A DNA stretch of 64,000 nt from Verrucomicrobiota bacterium (GTDB lineage: Bacteria > Verrucomicrobiota > Verrucomicrobiia > Limisphaerales > PALSA-1396). Of the stretch, positions 1 to 10,300 are shown one piece after another (the first letter of the stretch is position 1; each line of letters starts with the position of its first letter). The translations under genes were made by a program, and so were the position numbers. The notes below the pieces were generated by a model. It was not told where the DNA came from. It saw only the letters and a list, made by a program, of their open reading frames with translations, and made no database searches. The DNA is taken from positions 62,001-126,000 of the forward strand of contig JACQFP010000022.1 of assembly GCA_016200005.1 (NCBI GenBank). The letters are read 5' to 3'.

Positions 1-4
1 ATTT

Positions 5-1861
5 TTGCTGTACCGCCGCACAACACTTTTCTACTGGGCGCTGACGTTGACAATTCCGGTCGTGGCATTGGGACAGAACTTCGCTCCGCAAGCAGGACAG
101 TATTCCACGGTCGGTGCTTTGGCGGGTGACCAGACCAATCCGCAACTGAGCCTCAAACCTTCCGGTGGCTACATCGTCTGGCAGGATAACATCACTGATG
201 GCGACGGTCTGGGTATCAGCGCGCGGCGGTTGGACAGCAGCTTGTCCGGCACGCTGGGAAATTTCCGCGTCAATGTGCAGGGCACGAACGACCAGGAAAA
301 GCCGCAAGTGGCTTTGTTGAACAACGGCGGGGCAGCCTTTGTCTGGCAGGGCGGGAAGCAGGGCTTTCAGAATATTTATGCCCGCTTTCTTTCTTCGAGC
401 AATACATGGGTGACGGGCGACGTGCTGGCGAATACCTTTACAAACAGTCATCACATTGATCCGGTCATCGCGAGTTTGACCGACGGGAATGTAATCGTGG
501 CGTGGTCGAGTTTCGATCAGGACGGCAGCCTGCAGGGAATCTATGCCCAGCGTTTTTCGCCCGCGGGACAAAAATTGGGAGGTGAGTTCCCGGTCACGCA
601 AGCCACTGCTTACAACCAGCGGACCCCCGCGGTGGCCGGTTTGAGTGACGGCCGGTTCGTCGTGGTCTGGGTTTCCGAACAGCAGCGGTTTGAAAACAGC
701 GTCGATATCTATGCGCGCTTTTTTGACGCGAGCGGTTCGGCCACCGGGAATGAGCTTCTGATCAACACCGACACGAATGTTTGCGCCAATCCATCGGTGG
801 CCGCCGCACCGGACGGAGGTTTTGCGGTGGCGTGGGGACAGAAAGATCTCGAGGTGGCGACAAACAGTTGGGACAGTTTTGTCCGGACAATTTCGAGCGC
901 GGGAGTGGGCGGAACCGTGCATCGCGCGAACAGTCAAACCTACGGCGACCAGTTTGCGCCCAAAATCAGCGCGGTGGGAACAGACTACTTGGTGGTCTGG
1001 ACCAGCGTGGGACAGGATGGTTCGAGAGAAGGAGTCTATGGTCGTTTTACAAGCGCGGATGGCGCCATGGTAGGAAACGAGTTTCGGGTGAACACCATCA
1101 CGGTTAGCCAGCAGATTCATCCCACGGTGGCATCCGATGGCGTGAGTCGATTTCTCGTGACATGGACGAGTTTTGGAGGCGGCATCAACAGCTTCGATTT
1201 GTTTGCCCAGCGGTATGCCAGCACCGCCCAGCCCTTGTTCCCTCCGGATCCGCCGTTTGTCTCGGCGTTGAGTTCATCGAAATTGAGTGTGGCCTGGCCG
1301 GACCTGGCGGGCTTTGGCGTGGTCAATTACGAGCTATACTTCGATGGTTCGGCCACGCCGGTGGTCGTCACCAGCAATATGTGGGTGAAGACCGGCTTGT
1401 CGTCCGGCAGCACGCACACGTTCGAGTTGGTGTACGTTTTGACGGATGGACGTCACTCCCCGCATTCCGCTCCGGCCTCGGGCACGACGTGGGGCGCGGA
1501 TGACAACTTTGATGGTCTGCCGGACGACTGGCAGGCGATGTATTGGGGCAGCAATTCCGAAAGCTGGCCTTCACCCTATGCGGACAGTGACGGCGATGGC
1601 GCCTCCAACCGCGACGAGTTTCTGGCCGGCACCAATCCTTTGGATGCGAACAGCGTGTTGCGGACGGCGCTGACCTCCACCGGCCAGGGCTTGTTCCTAT
1701 CTTGGAACACGCAGCCGGGCCTGATGTATCAGGTGCAGTCTTCAACCAATATGACGGCATGGGTGAATGTCGGTTCGCCGCGCTTTGCCGCCGGCTCGAC
1801 AGATTCCATTTATGTCGGCGGAAGCAACTCGACTTATTACCGTGTCAGCCGGCTGCGTTAA
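5..1861 (+). CDS. Secreted beta-propeller / FN3 / calcium-loop surface protein
   Basis: The reading frame is open from the window edge; the first usable start is a TTG, so the true start may lie upstream. Residues 1-23 look like a signal peptide ending in ALGQ. Residues about 30-415 hold six repeats of roughly 60-65 residues with the pattern 'P.ia.L.dG.fvVaW....qdg...gIyaqrf', as in a beta-propeller. A fibronectin-III-like segment follows (about 418-500), then acidic calcium-loop motifs (DDNFDGLPDDW near 499 and DSDGDGASNRDEF near 527) and a C-terminal module (560-618) with 'YQVQSSTNMTAW' and a terminal 'YYRVSRL'. That module recurs in other secreted proteins of this window. No catalytic motif is visible; an adhesive or surface role is inferred. 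The next gene starts 11 bases downstream, so the two are probably co-transcribed. Confidence 0.8.
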   Translation: MLYRRTTLFYWALTLTIPVVALGQNFAPQAGQYSTVGALAGDQTNPQLSLKPSGGYIVWQDNITDGDGLGISARRLDSSLSGTLGNFRVNVQGTNDQEKPQVALLNNGGAAFVWQGGKQGFQNIYARFLSSSNTWVTGDVLANTFTNSHHIDPVIASLTDGNVIVAWSSFDQDGSLQGIYAQRFSPAGQKLGGEFPVTQATAYNQRTPAVAGLSDGRFVVVWVSEQQRFENSVDIYARFFDASGSATGNELLINTDTNVCANPSVAAAPDGGFAVAWGQKDLEVATNSWDSFVRTISSAGVGGTVHRANSQTYGDQFAPKISAVGTDYLVVWTSVGQDGSREGVYGRFTSADGAMVGNEFRVNTITVSQQIHPTVASDGVSRFLVTWTSFGGGINSFDLFAQRYASTAQPLFPPDPPFVSALSSSKLSVAWPDLAGFGVVNYELYFDGSATPVVVTSNMWVKTGLSSGSTHTFELVYVLTDGRHSPHSAPASGTTWGADDNFDGLPDDWQAMYWGSNSESWPSPYADSDGDGASNRDEFLAGTNPLDANSVLRTALTSTGQGLFLSWNTQPGLMYQVQSSTNMTAWVNVGSPRFAAGSTDSIYVGGSNSTYYRVSRLR

Positions 1862-1872
1862 TTGAATTTTCT

Positions 1873-4083
1873 ATGTGGCAATTATTAAAGAGAAGCTTGT
1901 TGGTGTTGCTGTTGGCGGCCGGTGCACAGTCGGCGTGGGCTTTTTCCTTGTTGGGAAACTTTGACGATTGGCAGGTAAACCAACTCGCCTATCAAACCGG
2001 TTTTATCGGTTTCAATGACGGCCCGGTAAACTACGGAGACGTCCCGGTTGGCGGACCGATGAATCTCGGAGAAGAGTTTCGTTGGAACATTCCGATTATC
2101 AATTATGCGTTTGACCAGAATTTTCTCGATTACTTTGGCTCCAACGGCGTGTACGCGATCGAAGAAGCCATCGCGATTCTGAACAACGTCAGCAATATTT
2201 CTTCGTACAGCTCTGCTCTGAATGAAGTCCCGCTCGAAGCAACGCGGCTTAATTTTCGCGCCAGCGCTTTGGGACTATTGGATTTGAAGTCGGCGGCGCT
2301 TCATTACCTGGTGGAGAAGATGGGGCTGGCCGACCCGGTGCGTTATACCTGGACATTGCGCAGGCGCGCGCCATTGCCAGCGGGGTGTCCGTTTTTTGAT
2401 TACCTGGTGATTAAGCGGAATTTTGATCCCGTAACCTGGGAGCCTTCCAGTTATGTCAACGGAGTTTTATACACATACCGCATCGTCGAGTTTTGTCCAG
2501 TGGTTGATCAAGCGGAAGCGTTTGAGCATAGAGTTGATCCCCTCACGCAATTCTATACAGCCGTGGCCTCGCCAAACCTTTTTAATGGGGCTTTTTTCAC
2601 TGGCCTGACCCGGGATGATGTGGGAGGATTGAGATATTTGTTGCGCACCAACAACGTCAATAAGGAGGATGGACCCCTTGGCAGCATATTAATCTCCGGT
2701 GGTTTTACCAACTCATCGGCGCGGCAATTGTTGACTACTTCCAACTTAGCCACGTTGGTTTGGGCTTCTCTGACCAACGATCCGGGAACGTTGCTGACGC
2801 TGTTTCCCGGATTGATTCTTGCCGGTACGAACACGACCACGTTCACGAATGTGGTTTCAACCAATGTTTTCGCTTATTTCACCAACTTCCCTTATTCACC
2901 GGCAGGTAGTCCAGCTTCGTTGGTTGTGACGACGAATCTATCAACAAATGTTGAACCCCGCTTCCATGTCACATTCGCCAACGTGGTCACCAATAGATTC
3001 TATACGAACGGATTTGCTACCACACGAGATACCACGGTGTCGCCCGATCCCTATGCACCGGCCGGGAGCGGCATTCTGGTAACCAACGTCAAAAACTCCA
3101 CCGGAATCAAAGGCTTTGTCAACGGCGACTACTTTCTCGTGCCTCCCGGTTTGTGCGGTTACAGCATCGTCAGCACTCAATTGGTCACGTTGATCCCGGT
3201 CACCAATGTTGTCACCGTGGCCACCAACGCACCCGGAACTACCAACGTGGACGGGCAGTCATTCGAGCGGGACATAATCACTTACTTTACCAATTACATA
3301 TTTGTGGTGGATCCCATTGAATGTGGCACCAATGGTCCGGCGTTTCATCAGGGCATCGACAAAATGACTTTTGTCCGCCGAAGCTTCGATTCATTGCTGG
3401 GTCAATTCTTTGAACCGGTCACCAATCGATTTCAACTGACCATGGTGACCAATAATGTTGCCATTGTGCAAACCTTTGACCGCGTTATCAACCAGCCGGA
3501 CATACTTTTTTCGGCCGACGACTTGCAACAACCTCCAACCGATCCCGGCCCGATCGTTAGCATTAATTTTGTGAATCGTAGTATTCGCTTCAACACGAAT
3601 AACATTTTGGCCGGTTTACCTGGACCGGGGCTGATCGAGCCGACTATGAGCATAATCTTCGATAAACTGGGAACTGCCTTTCTTAATGAAGGTCCGTTCT
3701 TTATGGATGAACAATCAAATTTTGCTTTCCTGACTTGGGGGTCCTTTGGTGGCACGACCAATGATCCAATTGTCTATCCTAGTGGCACGAGCATCGCCGC
3801 TTTTGAAAACCAAGTGTTGATGCAGGTGACGACCACGTCGCTGCCGGGCGGATCGGCCGGCTCACCCTACAATGCGCAACTCCAAGGGTCAGGTGGCCAG
3901 ACGCCGTATTCATGGGCGCTCGTTTCCGGTCAGGGAACTTTGCCGCCCGGTTTGGGCTTATCCTCCGACGGAACGATTTCCGGCACGCCTACGGCGGGCG
4001 GCAACTTCAATTTCACCGTGCGCATGACCGATTCGGGCGCGCGCAGTGTGACCCGCGAACTTTCCATCACCATCAGTCCATAA
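1873..4083 (+). CDS. Secreted Asn/Thr-rich protein with C-terminal Ig-like (He_PIG) domain
   Basis: The frame is open further upstream, but the ATG at 1873 begins a clear signal peptide (MWQLLKRSLLVLLLAAGAQ, cleavage near SAWA-F), so I chose it over upstream non-ATG starts that overlap the preceding gene. The product is about 736 residues. Residues 20-330 form an unrecognised globular region ending in 'FFTGLTRDDVGGLRYLL'. The centre (about 330-600) is very rich in Asn and Thr, with many 'TN' dipeptides. The end (about 650-736) is a putative Ig fold of the He_PIG type: 'PPGLGLSSDGTISGTPT' is its usual signature. Function unknown. 'GLTRDDVGGLRYLL' vaguely recalls matrixin tails, but no HExxH zinc site is present, so I do not call a protease. 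It is the second of four consecutive secreted-protein genes. Confidence 0.78.
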   Translation: MWQLLKRSLLVLLLAAGAQSAWAFSLLGNFDDWQVNQLAYQTGFIGFNDGPVNYGDVPVGGPMNLGEEFRWNIPIINYAFDQNFLDYFGSNGVYAIEEAIAILNNVSNISSYSSALNEVPLEATRLNFRASALGLLDLKSAALHYLVEKMGLADPVRYTWTLRRRAPLPAGCPFFDYLVIKRNFDPVTWEPSSYVNGVLYTYRIVEFCPVVDQAEAFEHRVDPLTQFYTAVASPNLFNGAFFTGLTRDDVGGLRYLLRTNNVNKEDGPLGSILISGGFTNSSARQLLTTSNLATLVWASLTNDPGTLLTLFPGLILAGTNTTTFTNVVSTNVFAYFTNFPYSPAGSPASLVVTTNLSTNVEPRFHVTFANVVTNRFYTNGFATTRDTTVSPDPYAPAGSGILVTNVKNSTGIKGFVNGDYFLVPPGLCGYSIVSTQLVTLIPVTNVVTVATNAPGTTNVDGQSFERDIITYFTNYIFVVDPIECGTNGPAFHQGIDKMTFVRRSFDSLLGQFFEPVTNRFQLTMVTNNVAIVQTFDRVINQPDILFSADDLQQPPTDPGPIVSINFVNRSIRFNTNNILAGLPGPGLIEPTMSIIFDKLGTAFLNEGPFFMDEQSNFAFLTWGSFGGTTNDPIVYPSGTSIAAFENQVLMQVTTTSLPGGSAGSPYNAQLQGSGGQTPYSWALVSGQGTLPPGLGLSSDGTISGTPTAGGNFNFTVRMTDSGARSVTRELSITISP

Positions 4084-4133
4084 CTGCATGACATGAGACC
4101 TGACATGAGCTACAATCATCCGTGCAATCAAAT

Positions 4134-7100
4134 ATGAAACGACTGTTACTATCAGGTTTGATGAGTTTGATTCTGCTCCCGAGCATTGCATGGGCAACCG
4201 ACGACACTTATGTCAATAATGGGAATGTCATCTTTCCGCCTCAGATCGACGCCACCAACGTCATCAACAACGGCACCTTTGACTTTAGATTTAACACGAC
4301 GGTGCTCCCCTTCGACACGTCGAACACGCGGAATTTCACCAACACTGGAAACATGGTCGGTTCGGTCGGTTTTCGGTTTGACAACTCTCCGTCGAGCAGC
4401 GGCACCCGGAAACTCGCGGCGAACTTCAGGAACCGGCAGGCCGGCGTGATTACAGCTATTGATGGCATCGGAATTCTCTCGCAAGTAGATGGCCAACCGC
4501 TCAACACTGAGTTCCTCGTTCCCTCCTTTTTGTTGATCTCGGCTACCAATGTCATCAACGAAGGAACAGTGAGCGCGGGCGCCGGCGGCTTGTTACGAAT
4601 GGTCGGCACGAACATAAATTTGGCCCGCAGCGGAGTCCAAATCAGGCCCATTGTTCCGCAAGGCAGTATCAATAATCTCTTCACCAACTATTTTGCTCCT
4701 GAGATCGCCATCTACGACAACTATTGGGGACAAACCAACCAGGTCATGGATAGCGCCAATATTATTCAAGCCTCCGGGCCGGATGTGATTGTGACATCGC
4801 CTCCGAGCGATGTTCAGTTCTCTCCCAGGTTCATTTTTGGCGGCGCCTTTTTTGGAACCATATTTGGGACTGCGACAATTCAACTGAACAATCCTGTTGG
4901 CGATTTCTACACCAACACTTTGGCCTTCACCAACATCATGTTTACCAACATGACCGGCGGGCTGGAGAGCACGAACGTGCCGCTCACCAACGTCCAGCAG
5001 GCGGTCTTCGTCCAATTGCCGGCCTCGGGGGATGTTAATGTGGGCATCAGATTTTTTAACAGCACAGACATTCGGAATCCGATGAAGACCGCGTCCGTGG
5101 GCATCAGCCTGGCCCAGACCAACGTGGTGACAACCGGTAATGACTTGTCTTCGATTTATCTGGTGGACACCCTGGCTTCGGAGACCAATCGCAGTTTTTA
5201 CACGAACTTTACCGACCTTTTGACCTTGCGCCCGCAGAACTATCTGCTCGAACGCTTGGAGCCATTTGAATTCGCCTTCGGGTTTTCGGGCAACGCAGAT
5301 TTCACTCCTAATTTCTTATACGACACAAATTTCGCGAGCGCAACGGTCACCAATGACTATGCCGCCTATTCCGCTTTCGTTGACAACATCGCCTCGCGTC
5401 CGCCGAACATTCCCGCCGGCACGGTCACGAATTTGCCCGGTCGGATCGAGATCGAGGCCGACAGTCTGGATGTGACCAAGACACGCTTCCGTGCCGATGG
5501 GTTGCTGAACATCCGCACGAAGCATCTCATCAGCAGCAGCAACGCCGTGGTCGATTGCGAGAATCTCAGCTACACGCTAGGCTCCACCAACGGTAACTTG
5601 AAGGTTCAAAACCTGGCCAAGGAATCCGTCACGCGCTTCCAGGGAGACATCTTCGCCTGGAGCGGCGTTTGGACCAACCAGTTGAACATTATCATTCCGA
5701 ATTTCGCGCCGGACCCGGCGGACACCAATGTGCCGCCAACAAAGTTTATTCCCGCTCCCCTCACCAATGTCACGGAAGTCCGCCTCCATGCTTTGCTGGT
5801 ATATGCCGGAGACATGCTGACTGAAGTGCCAGTGGTCGTCAATGCCATGGTCACTCACAGCACGAATGTGGCGATCAACGACAAAATGATCGTGGTGCAG
5901 TCGTTTTTGATCGATGGGCAGAGCTTCACCCTCAATGGCAGCATCACTTTTTCCAACACTGTTTTCATTGATACGCGGGGGAATGCCATAGTGGTTTCCC
6001 TCGACAGTTGGATCGCCACGAATGCGCCGAATCTCTTGTATTTCACCAACAATGGCACCCTCAAAATTCCCAGGGAGGCTCATTTCGGCGACGATCGTTT
6101 GATACCGTACTCGGCCTTTGTCAACAAAGCGAACATAACTGCCGGGGGCCAATCGATCGCCAGCAGCTACTTCGAAAACGACGGGAACCTGACTGCCAAC
6201 GACGGCGGCATCTTCGTGACGACCCCGTCCGGCAAAATGGAGGATGGCCAGATCAGCGCGACGGCCGATGTTCAATTCTTTGCCAGCGTTTTGAAATTTG
6301 ATCGAAGCTCGATCAATACCGGCAGTCGTTTGGACCTGATGGTGACCAACTCGTTGTTTGATGCTGGTGGCACCGCTGGCAATCTTTTTACGTGCCGAGA
6401 CGGCTTCCGGTTGCTGATCAAGCCGCAAACGGGTGATTTGCTGGGAACGACCTTCCAAACCGTGGCGCCGAATTTTGCGGAAGTTGATCATGATTGGGCC
6501 GGCGCAGACCGTGGCCCGAGCGCCGCCGGTTTCTCCGATAACGCCGCCATCGGGGGGTTGGCGTTGACGCCTGAAGGGTTCGATCCGCTCTTCGTTTTCA
6601 GCGGCACCGGAGAAGCCAATGGCCTGTATGTTGATTTTCTGGATCTCTCGCAGCTTTCCGATTATCAGAATCAGTTGCAAATCGACCCGAACCTGGTGAT
6701 TTACTATGCCGCTGCGAGTCTCAGCTTCACTCCTCCGTTCACAAATGGCGCCCCGCAACAGCCAGAAGAATACCTGGACGGTCAGTTCAACGGCCATCTG
6801 CGCTGGGTCAGGGATTTTGCGGGTCCCAACAGTTCGGTGGCCGTTGTAAGCAACGGCGTGAGCATCCTCGTCAATCGCGCGCTGCGGAACAGTTTGATCA
6901 TCGACTCGGATGGTGATGGCATCCCCAACGGCTCGGATTTCTTCCCATTTGACACCGTCTTAATGGCCAGGTTGGCGGTGACCAATCAGCCTGCGATGAC
7001 CGCGGTTCTTTCGTGGAACGCCACCGCGCAAACGGTCTATCAAGTCCAGTCGGCGGACAACTTTATTTCACCGAATTGGCAGACGGTGCTCTATTACACC

Positions 7101-7196
7101 AACTCTGCCACCACAGATGGTGTCGTTACCATTCAAATTCCCGTGCCGCCAGGATCGCTCCGGCAATTCTATCGAGTGGGAACCAGCGCTCCGTGA
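4134..7196 (+). CDS. Large secreted protein with TSP3-like loop and shared C-terminal module
   Basis: An in-frame GTG lies at 4122, but the ATG at 4134 gives a standard signal peptide (MKRLLLSGLMSLILLPSIAWA) and is preferred. The mature protein is about 1000 residues, rich in Asn, Thr and Phe, with repeated phrases such as 'NNGTF.F', 'NTGNMVGS' and 'NDGNLTANDGG'. This suggests a repetitive beta-structure, possibly a beta-helix. Near residue 924 is a calcium-type loop (DSDGDGIPNGSDF), followed by the C-terminal module 'LSWNATAQTVYQVQSADNF' and a final 'FYRVG', as in the genes ending at 1861 and 11185. There is no catalytic signature. The gap to the upstream gene is 50 bases. Surface or envelope location is inferred; substrate and partners are unknown. 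Confidence 0.78.
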   Translation: MKRLLLSGLMSLILLPSIAWATDDTYVNNGNVIFPPQIDATNVINNGTFDFRFNTTVLPFDTSNTRNFTNTGNMVGSVGFRFDNSPSSSGTRKLAANFRNRQAGVITAIDGIGILSQVDGQPLNTEFLVPSFLLISATNVINEGTVSAGAGGLLRMVGTNINLARSGVQIRPIVPQGSINNLFTNYFAPEIAIYDNYWGQTNQVMDSANIIQASGPDVIVTSPPSDVQFSPRFIFGGAFFGTIFGTATIQLNNPVGDFYTNTLAFTNIMFTNMTGGLESTNVPLTNVQQAVFVQLPASGDVNVGIRFFNSTDIRNPMKTASVGISLAQTNVVTTGNDLSSIYLVDTLASETNRSFYTNFTDLLTLRPQNYLLERLEPFEFAFGFSGNADFTPNFLYDTNFASATVTNDYAAYSAFVDNIASRPPNIPAGTVTNLPGRIEIEADSLDVTKTRFRADGLLNIRTKHLISSSNAVVDCENLSYTLGSTNGNLKVQNLAKESVTRFQGDIFAWSGVWTNQLNIIIPNFAPDPADTNVPPTKFIPAPLTNVTEVRLHALLVYAGDMLTEVPVVVNAMVTHSTNVAINDKMIVVQSFLIDGQSFTLNGSITFSNTVFIDTRGNAIVVSLDSWIATNAPNLLYFTNNGTLKIPREAHFGDDRLIPYSAFVNKANITAGGQSIASSYFENDGNLTANDGGIFVTTPSGKMEDGQISATADVQFFASVLKFDRSSINTGSRLDLMVTNSLFDAGGTAGNLFTCRDGFRLLIKPQTGDLLGTTFQTVAPNFAEVDHDWAGADRGPSAAGFSDNAAIGGLALTPEGFDPLFVFSGTGEANGLYVDFLDLSQLSDYQNQLQIDPNLVIYYAAASLSFTPPFTNGAPQQPEEYLDGQFNGHLRWVRDFAGPNSSVAVVSNGVSILVNRALRNSLIIDSDGDGIPNGSDFFPFDTVLMARLAVTNQPAMTAVLSWNATAQTVYQVQSADNFISPNWQTVLYYTNSATTDGVVTIQIPVPPGSLRQFYRVGTSAP

Positions 7197-7330
7197 AATT
7201 GCCATGAAGCGACAACGCGAAAGGGCGGATATTTTTCCGGCGGCGATGGTTCGTTGCAATCGTTGTGAACGGTCGCCGGGCTAGAGAATCAATCGCTGTG
7301 CCCATGCGTATGCATTTTAACTCAGAAGGT

Positions 7331-10300
7331 ATGATGGCAGGATCACGCAAGTTGAATCGAGCCGCCGTTCTTGGCGCGCTGGTGGTGTGGTCGGGTGTGG
7401 CCGGGCCATTGCTGGCCCAGACCTCGCAGGGGAGGCCGGCCACTGCGGCGCGGCGAGCCACCGTGAATTTTACGGATCTGGCCCAGCAGGAAAAATCATC
7501 ACCCGCAGCAAGGGGACCAATAAAGCCGAAAGCCATTCACCGTCCCTTGTCGGCTCCGCATCCGCAAGAAACTTCGACTACCCCGTTGAATCAAACCGAA
7601 TCCCGACCGGCTTCACCACTGGCAGATGGACCGCAAGCACCAACCGTTGGGCCTGCGCTTGGGGCCAGTTTTCAAGGATTACTGGACAATAATCGGGTTA
7701 TTCCTCCGGACACCCAGGGCGCAGTCGGACCTAACCACGTCATGACCACGCTCAATTCGCAAGTGCGAATTCAAAACCGCCAGGGTGGTGTCCTCAGTAC
7801 CGTCACCTTGGACTTTTTCTGGCGTAGTCTCGGTCATGCTGAGGCCTTTGATCCCAAATTGGTTTACGATCAACAAGCCAACCGCTGGGTTTTTGTGGCG
7901 CTATCCGATCCCTTTTCAGGGACTTCGTCGTTGATGCTTGGCGTTTCCCAGACCTCCGATCCCACGGGCAACTGGAACCTTTTTGATGTGGATGCCGATA
8001 CAGCCAACACCTTGTGGGCCGATTATCCAAATCTGGCATACAACGGTAAATGGATCGTGGCGACCGTGAACATGTTCGGCGTCAGCTCGCCGTTTTTCGG
8101 CCGCACACAGGTTTATGCATTTGATAAAAATGATCTTGGCGCCACCGGCGGCGCGGCCCATACGGTGTTTAATGATTCAGGCTTTACGCTTGTGCCCGCC
8201 GTGACCTTCGACGCCAGCGAATCGAACATGTATCTGGTCAGCGAAGAAACCTCATCGAGTTTGAGAATTTCTTCCATCAGCGGCGCAGTTGGCTCAGAGA
8301 CCTATGCCAGCAACGCTGGTACTGTTTCCTCTCCCCAAAGCTGGGATTTTGGTGCGGCGACGGTTAATTCACTACCACAGTTGGGAACCAGTGAGGGGAT
8401 CGATGCCGATGATTCCCGGATGCAGATATGCGTCAACCGGAATGGATCGCTGTGGGCCACCCATACGGTGTTTCTTCCGCCCGGATCCCCGACGCACGCC
8501 GCGGTGCAGTGGTGGCAGTTCAGAACGAACGGGACACTGATCCAGCGCGGTCGCATCGAAGATAATTCGGGACAAGTGCATTATGCCTATCCCAGCATCG
8601 CCGTGAATCAAAATGACGATGCAGTGATCGGCTACTCACGTTTCTCTTCGGCCCAATACGCGAGCGCCAACTACTCTTTTCGTTTTTCGGCCGACCCGGC
8701 CAATACCATGAGTGGGGACGTGGTGCTCAAAGCCGGCGAAGCACCTTACCGCAAGGATTTCGGGTACGGAGATGTGCGCTGGGGAGATTACAGCGCCACG
8801 GTGGTGGATCCGTTAAATGATTCCGATATCTGGACGATTCAGGAATATGCGGCCTCGCCCAGCGGGCCGGTTGACCGCTGGGGCACCTGGTGGGGGCAAC
8901 TCCTGTTTGGCGGCCCGCCGGATGGCATACTCGAAGTCGGCATCACGCCGGTTGATGGAACAACCCTGCTTGCAGGAACGACAGAAAAAATATTTGTGCG
9001 AGTCACCGATGCTCAACCAGTGACGAACGCCACGGTGGTCGCAACCATCAACGGTGGTGCCAGTCTCGTCTTCAGCAATAATGGCGTTGCCCCCGATGCG
9101 ATAGCTAATGACGCAATTTATACCGCCAATCTGGCCGTGCCCTCCAGCACGAATGATCTGACATTGAGTTTCCTCATTACTGCTCCGGGCAAAACCAACA
9201 GCACCAATATCGTCACTTACAGCGTCGTGCCGCTTCCGGTGAACGACTACTTCACCAACGCAACCAAAGTTCCCGTTGGCGGCGCGCTGTATCTCTCAAA
9301 CAACAAATTTGCCACCATTGAACCGGGCGAACCACAACATGCCGGCGTCACCACGGTGGCGGGATCGCTTTGGTGGAATTGGTCGCCGGGCAGCACTACC
9401 AATGTGTTTCTCGACACGACCGGCAGCGCGATCGACACCGTCCTGGCCGTTTATACAGGCGCGACCTTGGGCACTTTACATCAGGTGGCGGCGACGAATG
9501 ATGTCGGCTCAAAAAAGCAGGCTTACCTCAACATAAATGTCACAAATGGCGCATCGTATCGCATCGCTGTCGCCAGCTTGAACTCGACCTCGCTGGGGTC
9601 CCTTCGTCTGCGGGTCACGCCGGGAGGGCAACTGGACACGAATGCGCCCACAGTTTCAATTACGAGTCCTCCGAGCGGCCTTTACGTGGCCAATAATTCA
9701 ATCACGGTTTCCGGCACCGCCAACGACCCGCAACTGAATTCCTCCGGACTGAACCAGGTGTTCATCAGTGTGAATGACCAATTCCCAAGTGCGGCCTCGG
9801 GCACCACCAATTGGTCTGGTACCGCCGGTTTAAGGGAAGGACCAAATACCATCAAGGTGACTGCCGCCGACAATGCCGGCAATGTTTCCGCGCCGGTCAG
9901 CGTTAACGTCACCTACGTAGTGGCAAATCCGGTCAACGACTTGTTTGCCAACGCGACTCTGCTCAGCGGCGATTCTGGCAGCGCCAGCGTTATCACCACC
10001 AACGCCACGAAGGAATTCAACGAGCCGAACCACGCCGGCAACGAAGGCGGCAAATCAGTCTGGTGGAACTGGCAGGCGCCCGCCGATGGCGCACTTTTCC
10101 TGAGCACGTCCAACTCTGCGTTTGACACACTCCTGGGCCTCTACACGGGCGGTCCGGTTGCCAATCTGACCACCATTGCCAGCAATGACGATGCCTATGA
10201 CGGCGTCAGCTTCAGCCAGATCAACCAGGCTGTAAGAAACGGTCAGACCTACCATATCGCTTTGGATGGATTCGGCGGAAGTTCCGGGTCCGCCAGTTTG